A DNA stretch of 64,000 nucleotides from Dyella_A sp035685805. GTDB taxonomy: Bacteria > Pseudomonadota > Gammaproteobacteria > Xanthomonadales > Rhodanobacteraceae. The position numbers were made by a program, and so were the translations under genes. Below are positions 23,987 through 32,670 of the stretch, one piece after another (position 1 is the first letter of the stretch; every line of letters begins with the position of its first letter). The stretch is taken from the NCBI RefSeq assembly GCF_035685805.1, contig NZ_DASSAB010000035.1, positions 1 to 64,000 of the forward strand. The letters are read 5' to 3'. The notes under the pieces were generated by a model. The model was given only the letters and a program-made list of their open reading frames with translations, searched no databases and was not told the origin of the DNA.

Positions 23987-24550
23987 TCAGGAGCGGTGGA
24001 CGACGGTGTCGTTCTTGCAGTCGGCCACGGACTGCCCGGTGATCAGGTGCGCGTAGGGCTTGAACGCGGGCAGCTGCGCAGCGAGCCCGTCCTGTGCGGT
24101 CTGGATGTCGACCGGGTCGTTGCAGATCTTCCCGGCGGATTGCTCCACGGCCTTGGCCTGGGCATCCACGTTTTTCTGCATGGTGTCGCCGTCGCCGTGC
24201 AACAGGCTGGAGGCGACCCCCTTGAGCGCGACGCCGGCCACCTTTGCGCCGGCCTTGCCGGTCTCGATGCCGTGCATGCGCACCGCGGCGGCTGCTGCGT
24301 AGTACTGCTTGAGCAGCGCGCGCTGGGCGTCGTTCACGGCGACGTCCTTGCCGTCGATGCGCAGGGTGCCGTTGGCGTCGATGGTCGCCTCGGGCGCGCC
24401 ATCGGGACGGAGCACGGCATGGTCCCCGCGCACCTTGATGCTGCCGTCGGCAATGCTGGTATCGCTCCAGCGTGAGCTGCCGTCGTGATGGCTGCAGCCA
24501 GCGAGCAGGGCGATGGCGAGAAGGGGGCAGGCAAGGGAACGGGCAGACAT
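23987..24550 (-). CDS. DUF2884-like lipoprotein, paralogue of the neighbour
   Basis: 187 aa with lipobox LLAGCSHHDGSS. It shares with the protein at 23197-23886 the strand segment GTLRIDGKDVAVNDAQRALL, the AGKIC motif and the C-terminal LPAFKPYA...DC. The two are probably an old tandem duplication. ATG 24550 is chosen since it opens the signal peptide; GGATCCTTCC precedes it on the coding strand, so the ribosome site is only fair. Function unknown, probably periplasmic face of a membrane. Confidence 0.6.
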   Translation of the reverse strand: MSARSLACPLLAIALLAGCSHHDGSSRWSDTSIADGSIKVRGDHAVLRPDGAPEATIDANGTLRIDGKDVAVNDAQRALLKQYYAAAAAVRMHGIETGKAGAKVAGVALKGVASSLLHGDGDTMQKNVDAQAKAVEQSAGKICNDPVDIQTAQDGLAAQLPAFKPYAHLITGQSVADCKNDTVVHRS

Positions 24551-24612
24551 GGAAGGATCCTCTAGTTGGGACGGATGGAGTTGCCGATTCGGCAAGCGGT
24601 GGTGGCGACCGG

Positions 24613-25251
24613 TCAGTCCGACAACAGCGGTTTCAGCGTCGGCCAGGCATTGTCCAGCATGATCGCCTGCGCCGCGGCGGTGGGGTGGATGCCGTCGTCC
24701 AGCAGGAGCGCCGGATGGTCCGAGACGCCGGCCATCAGCGACGGCAGCAGGGCGACCTGCTCTTGCCGCGCGACCTCGGCATAACTCTGGTGCAGCATGT
24801 GCGCGACGCCATCGCGGTCCAGTTGCGCCGGAACCTCGAAGCCGAGCACGGCCACGCGCGCCCCCGACGCCTTGGCCATGTCGATCAGGCCCACCATGCG
24901 CTGGCGCAGTTCGCTTGCCGAGGCGCCCAGGATGGCGTCGTTCGCACCCAGTTCCAGCACCACCACCTGCGGGTGGTGACGGGCCAGCAGCCCGGGCAGC
25001 TCGGCCTGCGCGTCGGCGAGCGTCTTGCCGCCGCGACTGGCATTGACCACGACGGTGCCGCGGTCGGGGCCGCTGTCCAACCGGTGCTGCAGCAGCGTGA
25101 CCCAGCCGGCCTCGGTGGGGATCCGGTGGGCGGAGCTCAGGCTGTCCCCGACCAGCAGCACCGTGGTGGCCGGTTGGGCCGTCGCCGCGGTGACCGGGGC
25201 AACAGAGGAGGCCAGTACGGCGGCGAGCAGAGCGGTAACGATCGAGCGCAT
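24613..25251 (-). CDS. tesA: Arylesterase/acyl-CoA thioesterase I (SGNH hydrolase)
   Basis: Periplasmic SGNH hydrolase of the TesA family (thioesterase, lysophospholipase and arylesterase activities). Signal peptide to about residue 22 (AVLASSVAPVTA). Block I VGDSLSSAHRI carries the catalytic Ser, block III is LGANDAILG and block V DDGIHPTAAAQ carries Asp and His. 212 aa, standard length. In many gammaproteobacteria tesA is divergent from an ABC exporter (ybbAP); here a different ABC operon lies upstream on the same strand. Confidence 0.88.
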   Translation of the reverse strand: MRSIVTALLAAVLASSVAPVTAATAQPATTVLLVGDSLSSAHRIPTEAGWVTLLQHRLDSGPDRGTVVVNASRGGKTLADAQAELPGLLARHHPQVVVLELGANDAILGASASELRQRMVGLIDMAKASGARVAVLGFEVPAQLDRDGVAHMLHQSYAEVARQEQVALLPSLMAGVSDHPALLLDDGIHPTAAAQAIMLDNAWPTLKPLLSD

Positions 25252-25414
25252 CGGTGTTCCTCGGGGTGCAGTTGCCCGATCGGGCCGACCGTTGTCGGAC
25301 CGTGGGGCAAGCGGTGGGCGGTTGAATGCGCGGTGGGTGCGCGGGGTGCAGGCGATGCGGGGATCGGCGCTGCGGAGAAGCCCGGGCGGGCCGTTGCGGC
25401 CCGCCCGTCAATCG

Positions 25415-26386
25415 TCAGCTGTCGTCGCGCCAGCGGCGGAACCAGGTAGCGGCGGCGATCAGGGCGGCGCCAGCCAGCACGCCGATCCAGAGGTTGGCCG
25501 AGCCGAGGATCTGGTAGGTCTGCCCCAGATCGAGCAGGCCGAGCTCATTGCCGTTGCCGACCGAGAAGCCGTGCGAGCTGGCCATCAGGCTGCCGCCGGG
25601 GAACGCGCTGAGCAGTCCGCGCTGCACCACGTTGACCCAGAACCAGGTGGTCGGCAGGTTGAACAGGCCCATGATGCCGAACCAGCTGATCAACAGGCCC
25701 GCCGCCACCGGCAGAGCCACCGCCCACAGGAAGGGCTTGCTGCGTGACCAGGCCGAGCAGAACAGCAGCCAGCCGACGGTCGGCAGCGCCCAGAGCAGGT
25801 AGATCGGGATGTAGCCGATCAGGTTGGCCATGACCCGGAACGGGTGGGCCAGCACCAGCAACTGCCACACGTTGACGCCGTGGAAGGACAGGGTGACGGC
25901 CAGGATCAGCAGCTGCGCCATGCCCACCACGATGCCGACCACGATCGCGATCACCGGAGCCAGTACCGTGGCGCTGATCACCTTGGAGAGCACGGTGCCG
26001 GCGTTGGAGATCGGCAGCGACTTCCAGAACAGGATGCTGCGATCGCGACGGTCGTCATAGAGCGCGCCGAGGCAGTAGAAGAACACCACGAAGCCGAGCA
26101 CCACGGCGATGATGCCGATGGCCGAGTACATCGCCACGTCCAGCGCCAGTCCGACCTTGCTCAGGTCGCCGGCGTCCATGCGGCTCATCAGCGTTCGCAG
26201 CTCGCCGCCGGCACCGAAGTGGATGCCGTGCTGCGCGCCGATCACCTCGGCCGTGATGATGCCCATGAGGTTGAGCAGCAGGAAGATGCCTCCGGTGATC
26301 ACGGGCGCCCAGAAGAAGCCGCCCTTGTGCTCCCAGAATTCGCGTTTCACCAGCCAGTACATGTTGTTCAAGCCGAGGGTCTTCAT
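25415..26386 (-). CDS. ABC transporter permease
   Basis: 323 aa with about six hydrophobic segments (for example 27-47, 95-120, 150-175, 195-212, 215-235, 295-312). It is the membrane partner of the ATPase encoded immediately upstream, whose stop it overlaps by 4 nt. The arrangement GntR(YtrA-type)-ATPase-permease fits the YtrABC-like exporters that respond to envelope stress or peptide antibiotics in other bacteria; the substrate here is unknown. Confidence 0.8.
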   Translation of the reverse strand: MKTLGLNNMYWLVKREFWEHKGGFFWAPVITGGIFLLLNLMGIITAEVIGAQHGIHFGAGGELRTLMSRMDAGDLSKVGLALDVAMYSAIGIIAVVLGFVVFFYCLGALYDDRRDRSILFWKSLPISNAGTVLSKVISATVLAPVIAIVVGIVVGMAQLLILAVTLSFHGVNVWQLLVLAHPFRVMANLIGYIPIYLLWALPTVGWLLFCSAWSRSKPFLWAVALPVAAGLLISWFGIMGLFNLPTTWFWVNVVQRGLLSAFPGGSLMASSHGFSVGNGNELGLLDLGQTYQILGSANLWIGVLAGAALIAAATWFRRWRDDS

Positions 26387-27240
26387 GCGTAGGTTCCCTT
26401 CATGGTGGCGACGAACAGGTCACTGACCGAAGGCCGGCGCGTCTCGCCCAGCCCCTCGAGCACGGCCCGGTCGGCACCGTCGAACAGAAAGATGCTCTTG
26501 CCAAACACCTGGCGCTCGTCCAGCGGGCGCATGGCGCGGGCGGCGGCGGCACGGTCGGCATTTACAAGCACTTCGATGAAACGCTCGCCGATGGCATCCA
26601 TGTCCGCGTCGAGCACGATCTTGCCGTCGCGGATGAACATCAGGTCGGTAAGGATGTGCTCCACCTCTTCCACCTGGTGGGTGGTGACGATGATGGTCTT
26701 GTCCTCGTCGAAGTAGTCCTCCAGCAGGTTCTGGTAGAACTGCTTGCGGTAGAGGATGTCCAGGCCCAGCGTGGGCTCGTCCAGCACCAGCAGGCGGGCG
26801 TCGATGGCCATCACCAGCGCCAGGTGCAGCTGCACGATCATGCCCTTGGACATCTGCTTGACGCGCTGGTTGGGCGTGAGCTTGGTGCGCTTGAGGAACG
26901 CCTCGCACTTGGCGCGATCAAAGCGCGGATGCACGTGGGCGACAAAGTCCACCGCGTCGCGCACCCGCAGCCAGCGCGGCAGCACCGCCACGTCGGCGAT
27001 GAAGCACACGTTTTCCATCAGCTCGTCGCGGTGCGTGCACGGGTTCAGGCCCAGCACATTGAGCTCGCCCTGGAACGGGGTGAGGCCCAGGATCGCCTTC
27101 AGGACGGTGGTCTTGCCGGCGCCGTTCGGGCCGATCAGGCCGACGATGCGCCCGGACGGAATCGAGAAGCTCACATTGTCCAGCGCGGCGGTGTTCTTGT
27201 AGCGCTTGCTCAGGCCGGTGGCGGTGATCACGGCGCTCAT
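26383..27240 (-). CDS. ABC transporter ATP-binding protein
   Basis: 285 aa nucleotide-binding domain: Walker A GPNGAGKTT (about 39-47), Walker B LLVLDEPTLGLD, H-loop VTTHQVEE. The ABC signature is degenerate: QMSKGMIVQLHLALV where LSGGQ is usual, as in many YtrB-type exporters. Cytosolic, energising the permease at 25415-26386. Overlaps the GntR gene by 4 nt and the permease by 4 nt. Confidence 0.92.
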   Translation of the reverse strand: MSAVITATGLSKRYKNTAALDNVSFSIPSGRIVGLIGPNGAGKTTVLKAILGLTPFQGELNVLGLNPCTHRDELMENVCFIADVAVLPRWLRVRDAVDFVAHVHPRFDRAKCEAFLKRTKLTPNQRVKQMSKGMIVQLHLALVMAIDARLLVLDEPTLGLDILYRKQFYQNLLEDYFDEDKTIIVTTHQVEEVEHILTDLMFIRDGKIVLDADMDAIGERFIEVLVNADRAAAARAMRPLDERQVFGKSIFLFDGADRAVLEGLGETRRPSVSDLFVATMKGTYA

Positions 27241-27611
27241 GATGTTTTCTCCGGGCCGTCATTGGCCTCGCGCAGCAGGGTTTTCAGATCCAGTCCGAGG
27301 CGCTGCAGCCGGGCGAAAAGCATCGGCCACTCCTCGCGCAGAAAGCGTTCACGCTCGGACTTCAGCAGTGATTCGCGCGCTCCATCGTTGACGAACATGC
27401 CCAACCCCCTCCTTTTTTCAACCAGTTGATCGTCGACCAGCTCCTGATAGGCCTTGGAGACAGTCAGCGGATTGATCTGAAAATCCGCTGCTACCTGGCG
27501 TACCGACGGCAGCGGGTCGCCCTCGTTCAAGGCGCCGTCCAGGATCATCGCCACGACGCGCTCGCGCAGCTGACGGTAGATCGGGACGCTGTCGTTCCAG
27601 GTAATGGTCAT
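27237..27611 (-). CDS. GntR family regulator, YtrA subfamily
   Basis: 124 aa. Winged HTH with PIYRQLRERVVAMILDGAL and PSVRQVAADFQINPLTVSKA, then a short helical C-terminus of about 45 residues without an effector domain, which defines the YtrA type. These usually repress their own ABC operon. The gene begins 2 nt after the small exported protein gene and is coupled to the ATPase gene. The dyad at 27967-27991 is its probable operator. Confidence 0.9.
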   Translation of the reverse strand: MTITWNDSVPIYRQLRERVVAMILDGALNEGDPLPSVRQVAADFQINPLTVSKAYQELVDDQLVEKRRGLGMFVNDGARESLLKSERERFLREEWPMLFARLQRLGLDLKTLLREANDGPEKTS

Positions 27612-27613
27612 GT

Positions 27614-27937
27614 TTATTCCTTGCTGATACGGCCGAGCTTGTTGCCAAACGAATAGTAGGGCATGGCCATCTGGGTCCCGACCAGGCGGATGTCCGCCTC
27701 GGCGCGGTTGTCCAGCGTGCCGGCGGCCGTTGCGGCGGGCACGTTGAGGTAGGCCGTGAGCGCCGCGGCGCGCAGATCCTGCGCGGTCGGGGTGACATTG
27801 ACCGGGGCCAGGTCGATCACGCGTACGCCGTTGATTTCGGCGACGGGGACGCGGGCGATGCCGTGGTTCATGGAGGCCAGGCCGGCGGCGGTGATAAGGA
27901 CGGCGGCGGACAGTGCAAGCAGGTTCGGGGTTTTCAT
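27614..27937 (-). CDS. Small exported protein, first gene of the YtrA-type operon
   Basis: 107 aa: an N-terminal hydrophobic segment (LLALSAAVLITAAGLASMNH), then a polar region with no motif I recognise. A signal peptide or anchor is likely. It is the first gene after the operator-bearing promoter and ends 2 nt before the GntR gene, so it belongs to the same regulon. Function unknown; it may be a sensor or accessory of the ABC exporter. Confidence 0.55.
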   Translation of the reverse strand: MKTPNLLALSAAVLITAAGLASMNHGIARVPVAEINGVRVIDLAPVNVTPTAQDLRAAALTAYLNVPAATAAGTLDNRAEADIRLVGTQMAMPYYSFGNKLGRISKE

Positions 27938-27966
27938 GATGTGTCTCCTAGTGCTCTCGTGGACCG

Positions 27967-27991
27967 GTGGTGTAGTGAACTATAACACCAC
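27967..27991. promoter_or_regulatory. Operator of the YtrA-type operon
   Basis: GTGGTGT and ACACCAC, perfect 7-bp arms 11 bp apart. The dyad covers the -10 box of the promoter 27979-28006. This long-spaced GTG...CAC form fits YtrA-type GntR operators. Confidence 0.65.
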
Positions 27992-28006
27992 ATTTCGAGC
28001 CGTCAA
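27979..28006 (-). promoter_or_regulatory. Promoter of the YtrA-type ABC operon
   Basis: Minus-strand TTGACG (28001-28006) and TATAGT (27979-27984) with a 16-bp spacer. The start point would be near 27972, about 35 nt before the first gene. Confidence 0.65.
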
Positions 28007-28134
28007 TAGATGGCCGCACGATTGGCAACATGACTGATGGCCTATGCCGTAAAACGGCGCTACCAAGCCGTTCTCGCGGTGCAGGAGCCGAGTCGCGCTA
28101 GGCTTGGGCGCCTTTGCGAACAGGAGACGGAGCG

Positions 28135-28920
28135 ATGGATCTGGGACTTTCCGGCCGCCGGGTGGTGATCACGGGAGCCAGCAAGGGGATCGGCCTGGCC
28201 TGTGCGCATGCCTTTGCGGCCGAAGGCGCCGCCGTGGTGGGACTGGCCCGCTCGGCCGACGGGCTGGCTCAGGCACGCGAGGCGCTGGCCGCCGCCGATC
28301 ATGCGATGGCCGTGTGCGCGGTGGACCTGCGTGATGCCGCCGCGACGCGGGAGATCTTCGACCGCATCGCGGCCGAGCACGGTCCGGTCGACGTGCTGGT
28401 GAACAGCGCGGGCGCCGCCCGGCGTCGACCGCCCCACGAGCTCGATGCCGCGGCATTGCACGAGGCGATGGACGCGAAATACTTCACGTACATGCATGCC
28501 GTCGACGCGGTGATCCGCGCCATGGCCGCGCGCGGCCAGGGCGCCATCGTCAACGTGATCGGGCAGGGCGGGCGGCAGGCGAATGCACTACACATCGGTG
28601 GCGGCGCGGCCAATGCGGCGCTGATGCTGGCCACGGTCGGCTACGCACAGGCTTATGCGGCGCAGGGCGTGCGGGTGAACGCGATCAACCCCGGCATCAC
28701 CCGCACCGCCCGCATGGAGGAGGGCCTGGCCGCAGCGATGCGCGCGTCCGGTATCGACCGATCGACGGCGCTGGCACAGCAGATGGCCGGCGTGCCGATG
28801 GGGCGTCCGGCCGAGCCGGCGGAAGTGGCGGACCTGGCCGTGTACCCGGCGTCGGCGCGGGCCGCTTACGTCACCGGGGCGATCGTGCCGATGGACGGTG
28901 GCAAGGCTTCGGTGATTTGA
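28135..28920 (+). CDS. Atypical short-chain dehydrogenase/reductase
   Basis: 261 aa Rossmann protein with the cofactor loop TGASKGIG (about 13-20), DVLVNSAGAA and the downstream GVRVNAINPGITRT, all typical of classical SDRs. The catalytic YxxxK is missing: where SAYxASK is expected there is HIGGGAANAALM. The family to which this belongs has the same H-x-x-G-G pattern, so it is not simply a broken gene. Substrate unknown. ATG 28135 follows GGAGACGGAGCG. Divergent from the ABC operon. Confidence 0.75.
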   Translation: MDLGLSGRRVVITGASKGIGLACAHAFAAEGAAVVGLARSADGLAQAREALAAADHAMAVCAVDLRDAAATREIFDRIAAEHGPVDVLVNSAGAARRRPPHELDAAALHEAMDAKYFTYMHAVDAVIRAMAARGQGAIVNVIGQGGRQANALHIGGGAANAALMLATVGYAQAYAAQGVRVNAINPGITRTARMEEGLAAAMRASGIDRSTALAQQMAGVPMGRPAEPAEVADLAVYPASARAAYVTGAIVPMDGGKASVI

Positions 28921-29175
28921 GGGTGCTCTGATCAACCCTCCTGGACATCACCGCGCCGTTGCGAATCGAGCATGTCAGGCCGTGGCTGTCCGCCCGCATG
29001 CGTTTGTCGCGGCGACTCGACAGAAGGGCCGTCTGCCTTCCGCGCTCCTCCATGCCGGGCGCATCCATGCGACCTCCCCGCGCACGCCGGCCATGCCGTA
29101 TGTGCGGACGGACAGCCACGGCGGCGCCTTGCACTGGGTCAACCGGAGCACCTTCTGAAGATGCCCCGCGGCGCA

Positions 29176-30840
29176 TCACTGCGCCGCGTATACCTGCTTG
29201 CCGCCGACCCAGGTCTGCAGCACGCGGGTCTTCCAGATATCGGCGGGCGGGCCGGCGATGATGTCGCGGTCGATCAGGATGAAGTCCGCCCACTTGCCGG
29301 GTTCGAGCGTGCCGAGCGTCTCTTCGGCGTGCTCGGCATAAGCGGCGCCCAGTGTGAACGCGCGCAACGCCTCGGTGCGCGTCATCGCCTGCTGCGGATA
29401 CCAGCCGCCCGGCGGCTGGCCCTGGTGATCCTGGCGCGTCACGGCGGAGTACAGGCCGAAGAACGGGTTCGGCGACTCCACCGGGAAGTCCGAGCCGCCG
29501 GCGATCACCGTGCCCTGGTCAAGGAAGGTGCGCCAGGCGTAGGCGCCGGCCATACGATCGTGGCCGATACGCGCCTCGGCCATGTTCATGTCCGAGGTGG
29601 CGTGGGTGGGCTGCATCGAGGCGATCAGGTCGAGCGTCTTGAAGCGGGGGATGTCGCTCACCGCCACGATCTGCGCGTGCTCTACGCGGTTGCGGAACGC
29701 CTTGGCCGCTGGATACTTCTCGTACGCCGCGGCGTAGCTGTCGAGCACCTCGCGGTTGGCGGCATCGCCGATGGCGTGGATGCACACCTGGTAGCCCTTG
29801 CCGAAGGCCTTCTCGATCATCGCGGTGAGCTGCGGCTGCGGCTGGAACAGCAGGCCGCGGTTGTGCGTGTCGTCGGAATAGGGCGACAGCAGCGCCGCGC
29901 CGCGGCTGCCCAGCGCGCCGTCGGCGTAGAGCTTCACCGCGCGCACGCTGAGGAAGTCGTTGCCGTAGCCGACCAGCGGGCCGTCCTGGCTGATGGTGTC
30001 GAAGTCGTCGCCGGTGTTGTGGATCATCGCGTAGATGCGCGCGGTGAGCTTGTGTGCATCCGCGTAGCGGCGATAGAGCCGGTAGGTGGCGGTGTCGATG
30101 CCGGGATCGCCCACGCCGGTGAGGCCCACCTTGGCCATCTCGGCCAGTGCGGCGTCCAGCGCGGCAGTCTGCTGGGCCGGGGTGGGGGTGGGCACCCTGG
30201 CGTTCACCAGGTCGGTAGCGCCATCGACAAAGACGCCGGAGGGATTGCCTTCGGCGTCGCGCTCGATGCGCCCGCCCTTGGGGTCGGCGGTTTTCGCGGT
30301 GACACCGGCAAGACGGATCGCCACGCTGTTGGCCCACGCGGCGTGGCCGTCCACGCGGCTCAGCCATACCGGGCGATCGCTCACCACGGCGTCCAGTTCC
30401 TTCGCAGTGGGGAAGCGGCCGAGCTTCCAGATCTCCTGGTTCCAGCCGCCGCCGATGATCCACGGTGCGTCGGGGTGCGCGTCGGCGTAGGCCTTGATCC
30501 GCGCCAGCGCCTCATCCAGCGAGCGGGTGCCGGTGAGGTCGACCTGGATGCTGGCGTAGCCCAGCTCCATCACGTGGCCGTGGGCGTCGATCAGCCCCGG
30601 CAGCAGCGTGCGGCCACCGCCATCGATGACACGTGCCGAGCCCGCCTTGGGCTGTATTGCGTCGAGCTTTCCGGTGGCTTCGACCTTGCCGTGATCGACC
30701 AGCAGCGCGTCGAAGCGCTGCAGCTGGCCGTGGCTGTCCAGCGTGTAGCCATTGACGTTCTTCACCAGCAGATCGGCGGCCATGGCCGGAGCGGCGAGCC
30801 CCAGCATCAGCGGCAGCGCCAGGCGCAGCATCGGTTTCAT
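29176..30840 (-). CDS. Exported amidohydrolase family protein (YtcJ-like)
   Basis: 554 aa metal-dependent hydrolase of the amidohydrolase-3 type. Signal peptide MLRLALPLMLGLAAPAMA; metal ligands in PGLIDAHGHVME (about 95), the carboxylated-lysine region AVKLYADGALGSRG, CIHAIGDAANR and the late AGGSDFPVESPNP. The C-terminal strand carries the usual LGTLEPGKWADFILIDRD. Probably periplasmic. The substrate cannot be read from sequence. I start at ATG 30840 because it opens the signal peptide. Confidence 0.85.
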   Translation of the reverse strand: MKPMLRLALPLMLGLAAPAMAADLLVKNVNGYTLDSHGQLQRFDALLVDHGKVEATGKLDAIQPKAGSARVIDGGGRTLLPGLIDAHGHVMELGYASIQVDLTGTRSLDEALARIKAYADAHPDAPWIIGGGWNQEIWKLGRFPTAKELDAVVSDRPVWLSRVDGHAAWANSVAIRLAGVTAKTADPKGGRIERDAEGNPSGVFVDGATDLVNARVPTPTPAQQTAALDAALAEMAKVGLTGVGDPGIDTATYRLYRRYADAHKLTARIYAMIHNTGDDFDTISQDGPLVGYGNDFLSVRAVKLYADGALGSRGAALLSPYSDDTHNRGLLFQPQPQLTAMIEKAFGKGYQVCIHAIGDAANREVLDSYAAAYEKYPAAKAFRNRVEHAQIVAVSDIPRFKTLDLIASMQPTHATSDMNMAEARIGHDRMAGAYAWRTFLDQGTVIAGGSDFPVESPNPFFGLYSAVTRQDHQGQPPGGWYPQQAMTRTEALRAFTLGAAYAEHAEETLGTLEPGKWADFILIDRDIIAGPPADIWKTRVLQTWVGGKQVYAAQ

Positions 30841-30954
30841 TTGCGTCGTCCTCGTCGGCCCGAGGCGGGCCGGGATGCCCGCCGCAGCCCGCATTGGAAC
30901 ATACCGGGACGCGCGTCTCCGAGCGCCGCACGCGGCGGCATCCCGAGGCGCCAG

Positions 30955-31536
30955 TCACGCCGCCTTGCGCAGCGCCAGCTCGCCGATCGCGGCGTGTGCC
31001 GCCTGCAGTGCGGCCTGCCTGGCCTCGTCACCCATCGCCACGCCCTCGGCGCGCACGAACACCACGTCGGTGATGCCGATGAAGCCCAGCGCCGTGCGCA
31101 GGTAGGGCTCCTGGAAGTCCATGGCAGCGGCAGGACCTTCGCTGTACTTGCCGCCGCGGCTGGAGGCGATGATCACGCGCTTGCCGCCGGCCAGGCCCTC
31201 GGGGCCGTTCGGCCCGTAGCGGAAGGTGCGGCCCGCCACCATTACGCGGTCCAGCCATGCCTTGAGCTGGGTGGTGATCGAGAAGTTGTACATCGGTGCG
31301 CCGATCACCACGACGTCGGCGTCGAGAAACTGCTGCAGCACCGCCTCGTTCCGCTGCGCCTCGGCGCTGGCCGGGTCGGCGTTGGGCAGCCAGTGCGACA
31401 GCGGCTCGGAGGCCAGGTCGTGGTAGGTGACCGCGGCGGTCTGTTCGTTCACAAGCTGCGCCACAATGGCCGCGGTGAGCTGGCGCGAGACCGAATGCGC
31501 GCCCAGGGCGCTGGTATCAAGATGAAGAACGTTCAT
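30955..31536 (-). CDS. azoR: FMN-dependent NADH-azoreductase
   Basis: Flavodoxin-like quinone/azo reductase of 193 aa. FMN-binding features: LHLDTSALGAHSVSRQL near the N-terminus, GAPMYNFSITTQLKAWLDRV (about 90-110) and SSRGGKYSEG (about 140). ATG 31536 (MNVLHLDTS) is the conserved start. It is divergent from a LysR gene 112 bp away, the usual arrangement when the regulator controls the reductase in response to quinones or electrophiles. Confidence 0.9.
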   Translation of the reverse strand: MNVLHLDTSALGAHSVSRQLTAAIVAQLVNEQTAAVTYHDLASEPLSHWLPNADPASAEAQRNEAVLQQFLDADVVVIGAPMYNFSITTQLKAWLDRVMVAGRTFRYGPNGPEGLAGGKRVIIASSRGGKYSEGPAAAMDFQEPYLRTALGFIGITDVVFVRAEGVAMGDEARQAALQAAHAAIGELALRKAA

Positions 31537-31578
31537 GGCGAATCCTCGTGTGCATGCCGGAAAGCGGCGATGCACCCA

Positions 31579-31588
31579 CGATATATCG
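31579..31588. promoter_or_regulatory. Palindrome in the azoR-lysR intergenic region
   Basis: CGATATATCG, a perfect 10-bp palindrome in an AT-rich patch between azoR and the divergent LysR gene. Candidate LysR site; it also overlaps a possible azoR promoter. Confidence 0.35.
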
Positions 31589-31648
31589 CGAACAATAAAC
31601 GGATAAGATAGGCAAATCCGGACGTATCGTCTTTACAGGGAAACGATC

Positions 31649-32626
31649 ATGCATCCTATCGCGGGCGCCTTGCAGGACCTCAACGATCTGTACTTCTTCG
31701 CCGCCGTGGTCGAGCACAGCGGGTTCTCTGCCGCGGGCAGGGCGCTGGGCATTCCGAAGTCGCGATTGAGCAAGCGCGTGGCGCAGCTGGAGGACCGCCT
31801 GGGGGTGCGCCTGCTGCAGCGGACCACGCGGCGGTTCGTGGTCACGGAGGTGGGCGAACGCTTCTATACCCACTGCCGCGCGGTGCTGGAGGAAGCGCAG
31901 GCAGCACAGGATGCGGTGGACGAGCTGCGCGCCGAGCCGCGCGGCATCGTGCGGCTGAGTTGCCCGGTATCGCTGACCCAGACGGTGCTTTCCGAGGTCC
32001 TTCCGGATTTCCTGCTGCAGTACCCCAAGGTGCAGGTGCGGGTGCTGTCGAGCAATCGGCGCGTGGATGTGATCAGCGAAGGCTTCGATGTCGCCATCCG
32101 CGTGCGCAACAAGCTCGACACCGACGCCACGCTGGTGGTGCGTACCTTCGGCCAGTCACGCGTGCTGCCGGTGGCGAGCCCGCAGCTGCTGGCGGCGCAC
32201 GGGGTTCCCCAGGTGCCGGGCGATCTCTCGGCGTTGCCGGCGTTGTCGCAGGCCGAGCACGATGGGGTGCAAAGCTGGGAGCTGCTCGACGCGTCCGGCG
32301 AGCGGGTGGTGGTGGATATCCAGCCGCGGCTGATCTGCGGCGACTTCGCGATGCTGCTGGAGGCGGCACGCCGCGGCGCGGGGGTGGCGATGTTGCCGGA
32401 ATTCGTCTGCGCGCCGTGGGTGGCCCGCGGCGAACTGGAGGTACTGCTGCCGCAGTGGAGCGTGCCCGATGGCGTGATGCATTTCGTCTACCCCAGCCGG
32501 CGCGGTCAGTTGCCGGGCGTGCGGGCGCTGGTGGAGTTCCTCGCCGCACGGCTCCCGGATGCCTCGCGGCAGCAACACGAGGCCTGCAAGAAGGCTGCCG
32601 CCAGGCCGGTCGACGATGGCCACTGA
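31649..32626 (+). CDS. LysR family regulator, divergent from azoR
   Basis: 325 aa. HTH at residues 10-70 (DLYFFAAVVEHSGFSAAGRA, LGIPKSRLSKRVAQLEDRLG), effector domain from about 95 (GIVRLSCPVSLTQT). The N-terminal type (DLNDLYFFAAVVE..IPKSRLSKRV) is that of regulators commonly adjacent to quinone reductase or azoreductase genes. Expected to control azoR from the shared intergenic region. Confidence 0.88.
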   Translation: MHPIAGALQDLNDLYFFAAVVEHSGFSAAGRALGIPKSRLSKRVAQLEDRLGVRLLQRTTRRFVVTEVGERFYTHCRAVLEEAQAAQDAVDELRAEPRGIVRLSCPVSLTQTVLSEVLPDFLLQYPKVQVRVLSSNRRVDVISEGFDVAIRVRNKLDTDATLVVRTFGQSRVLPVASPQLLAAHGVPQVPGDLSALPALSQAEHDGVQSWELLDASGERVVVDIQPRLICGDFAMLLEAARRGAGVAMLPEFVCAPWVARGELEVLLPQWSVPDGVMHFVYPSRRGQLPGVRALVEFLAARLPDASRQQHEACKKAAARPVDDGH

Positions 32627-32670
32627 CGTGCGTGCTAGCATCGACGTTTAGCCATCCATACGTGCAGACC

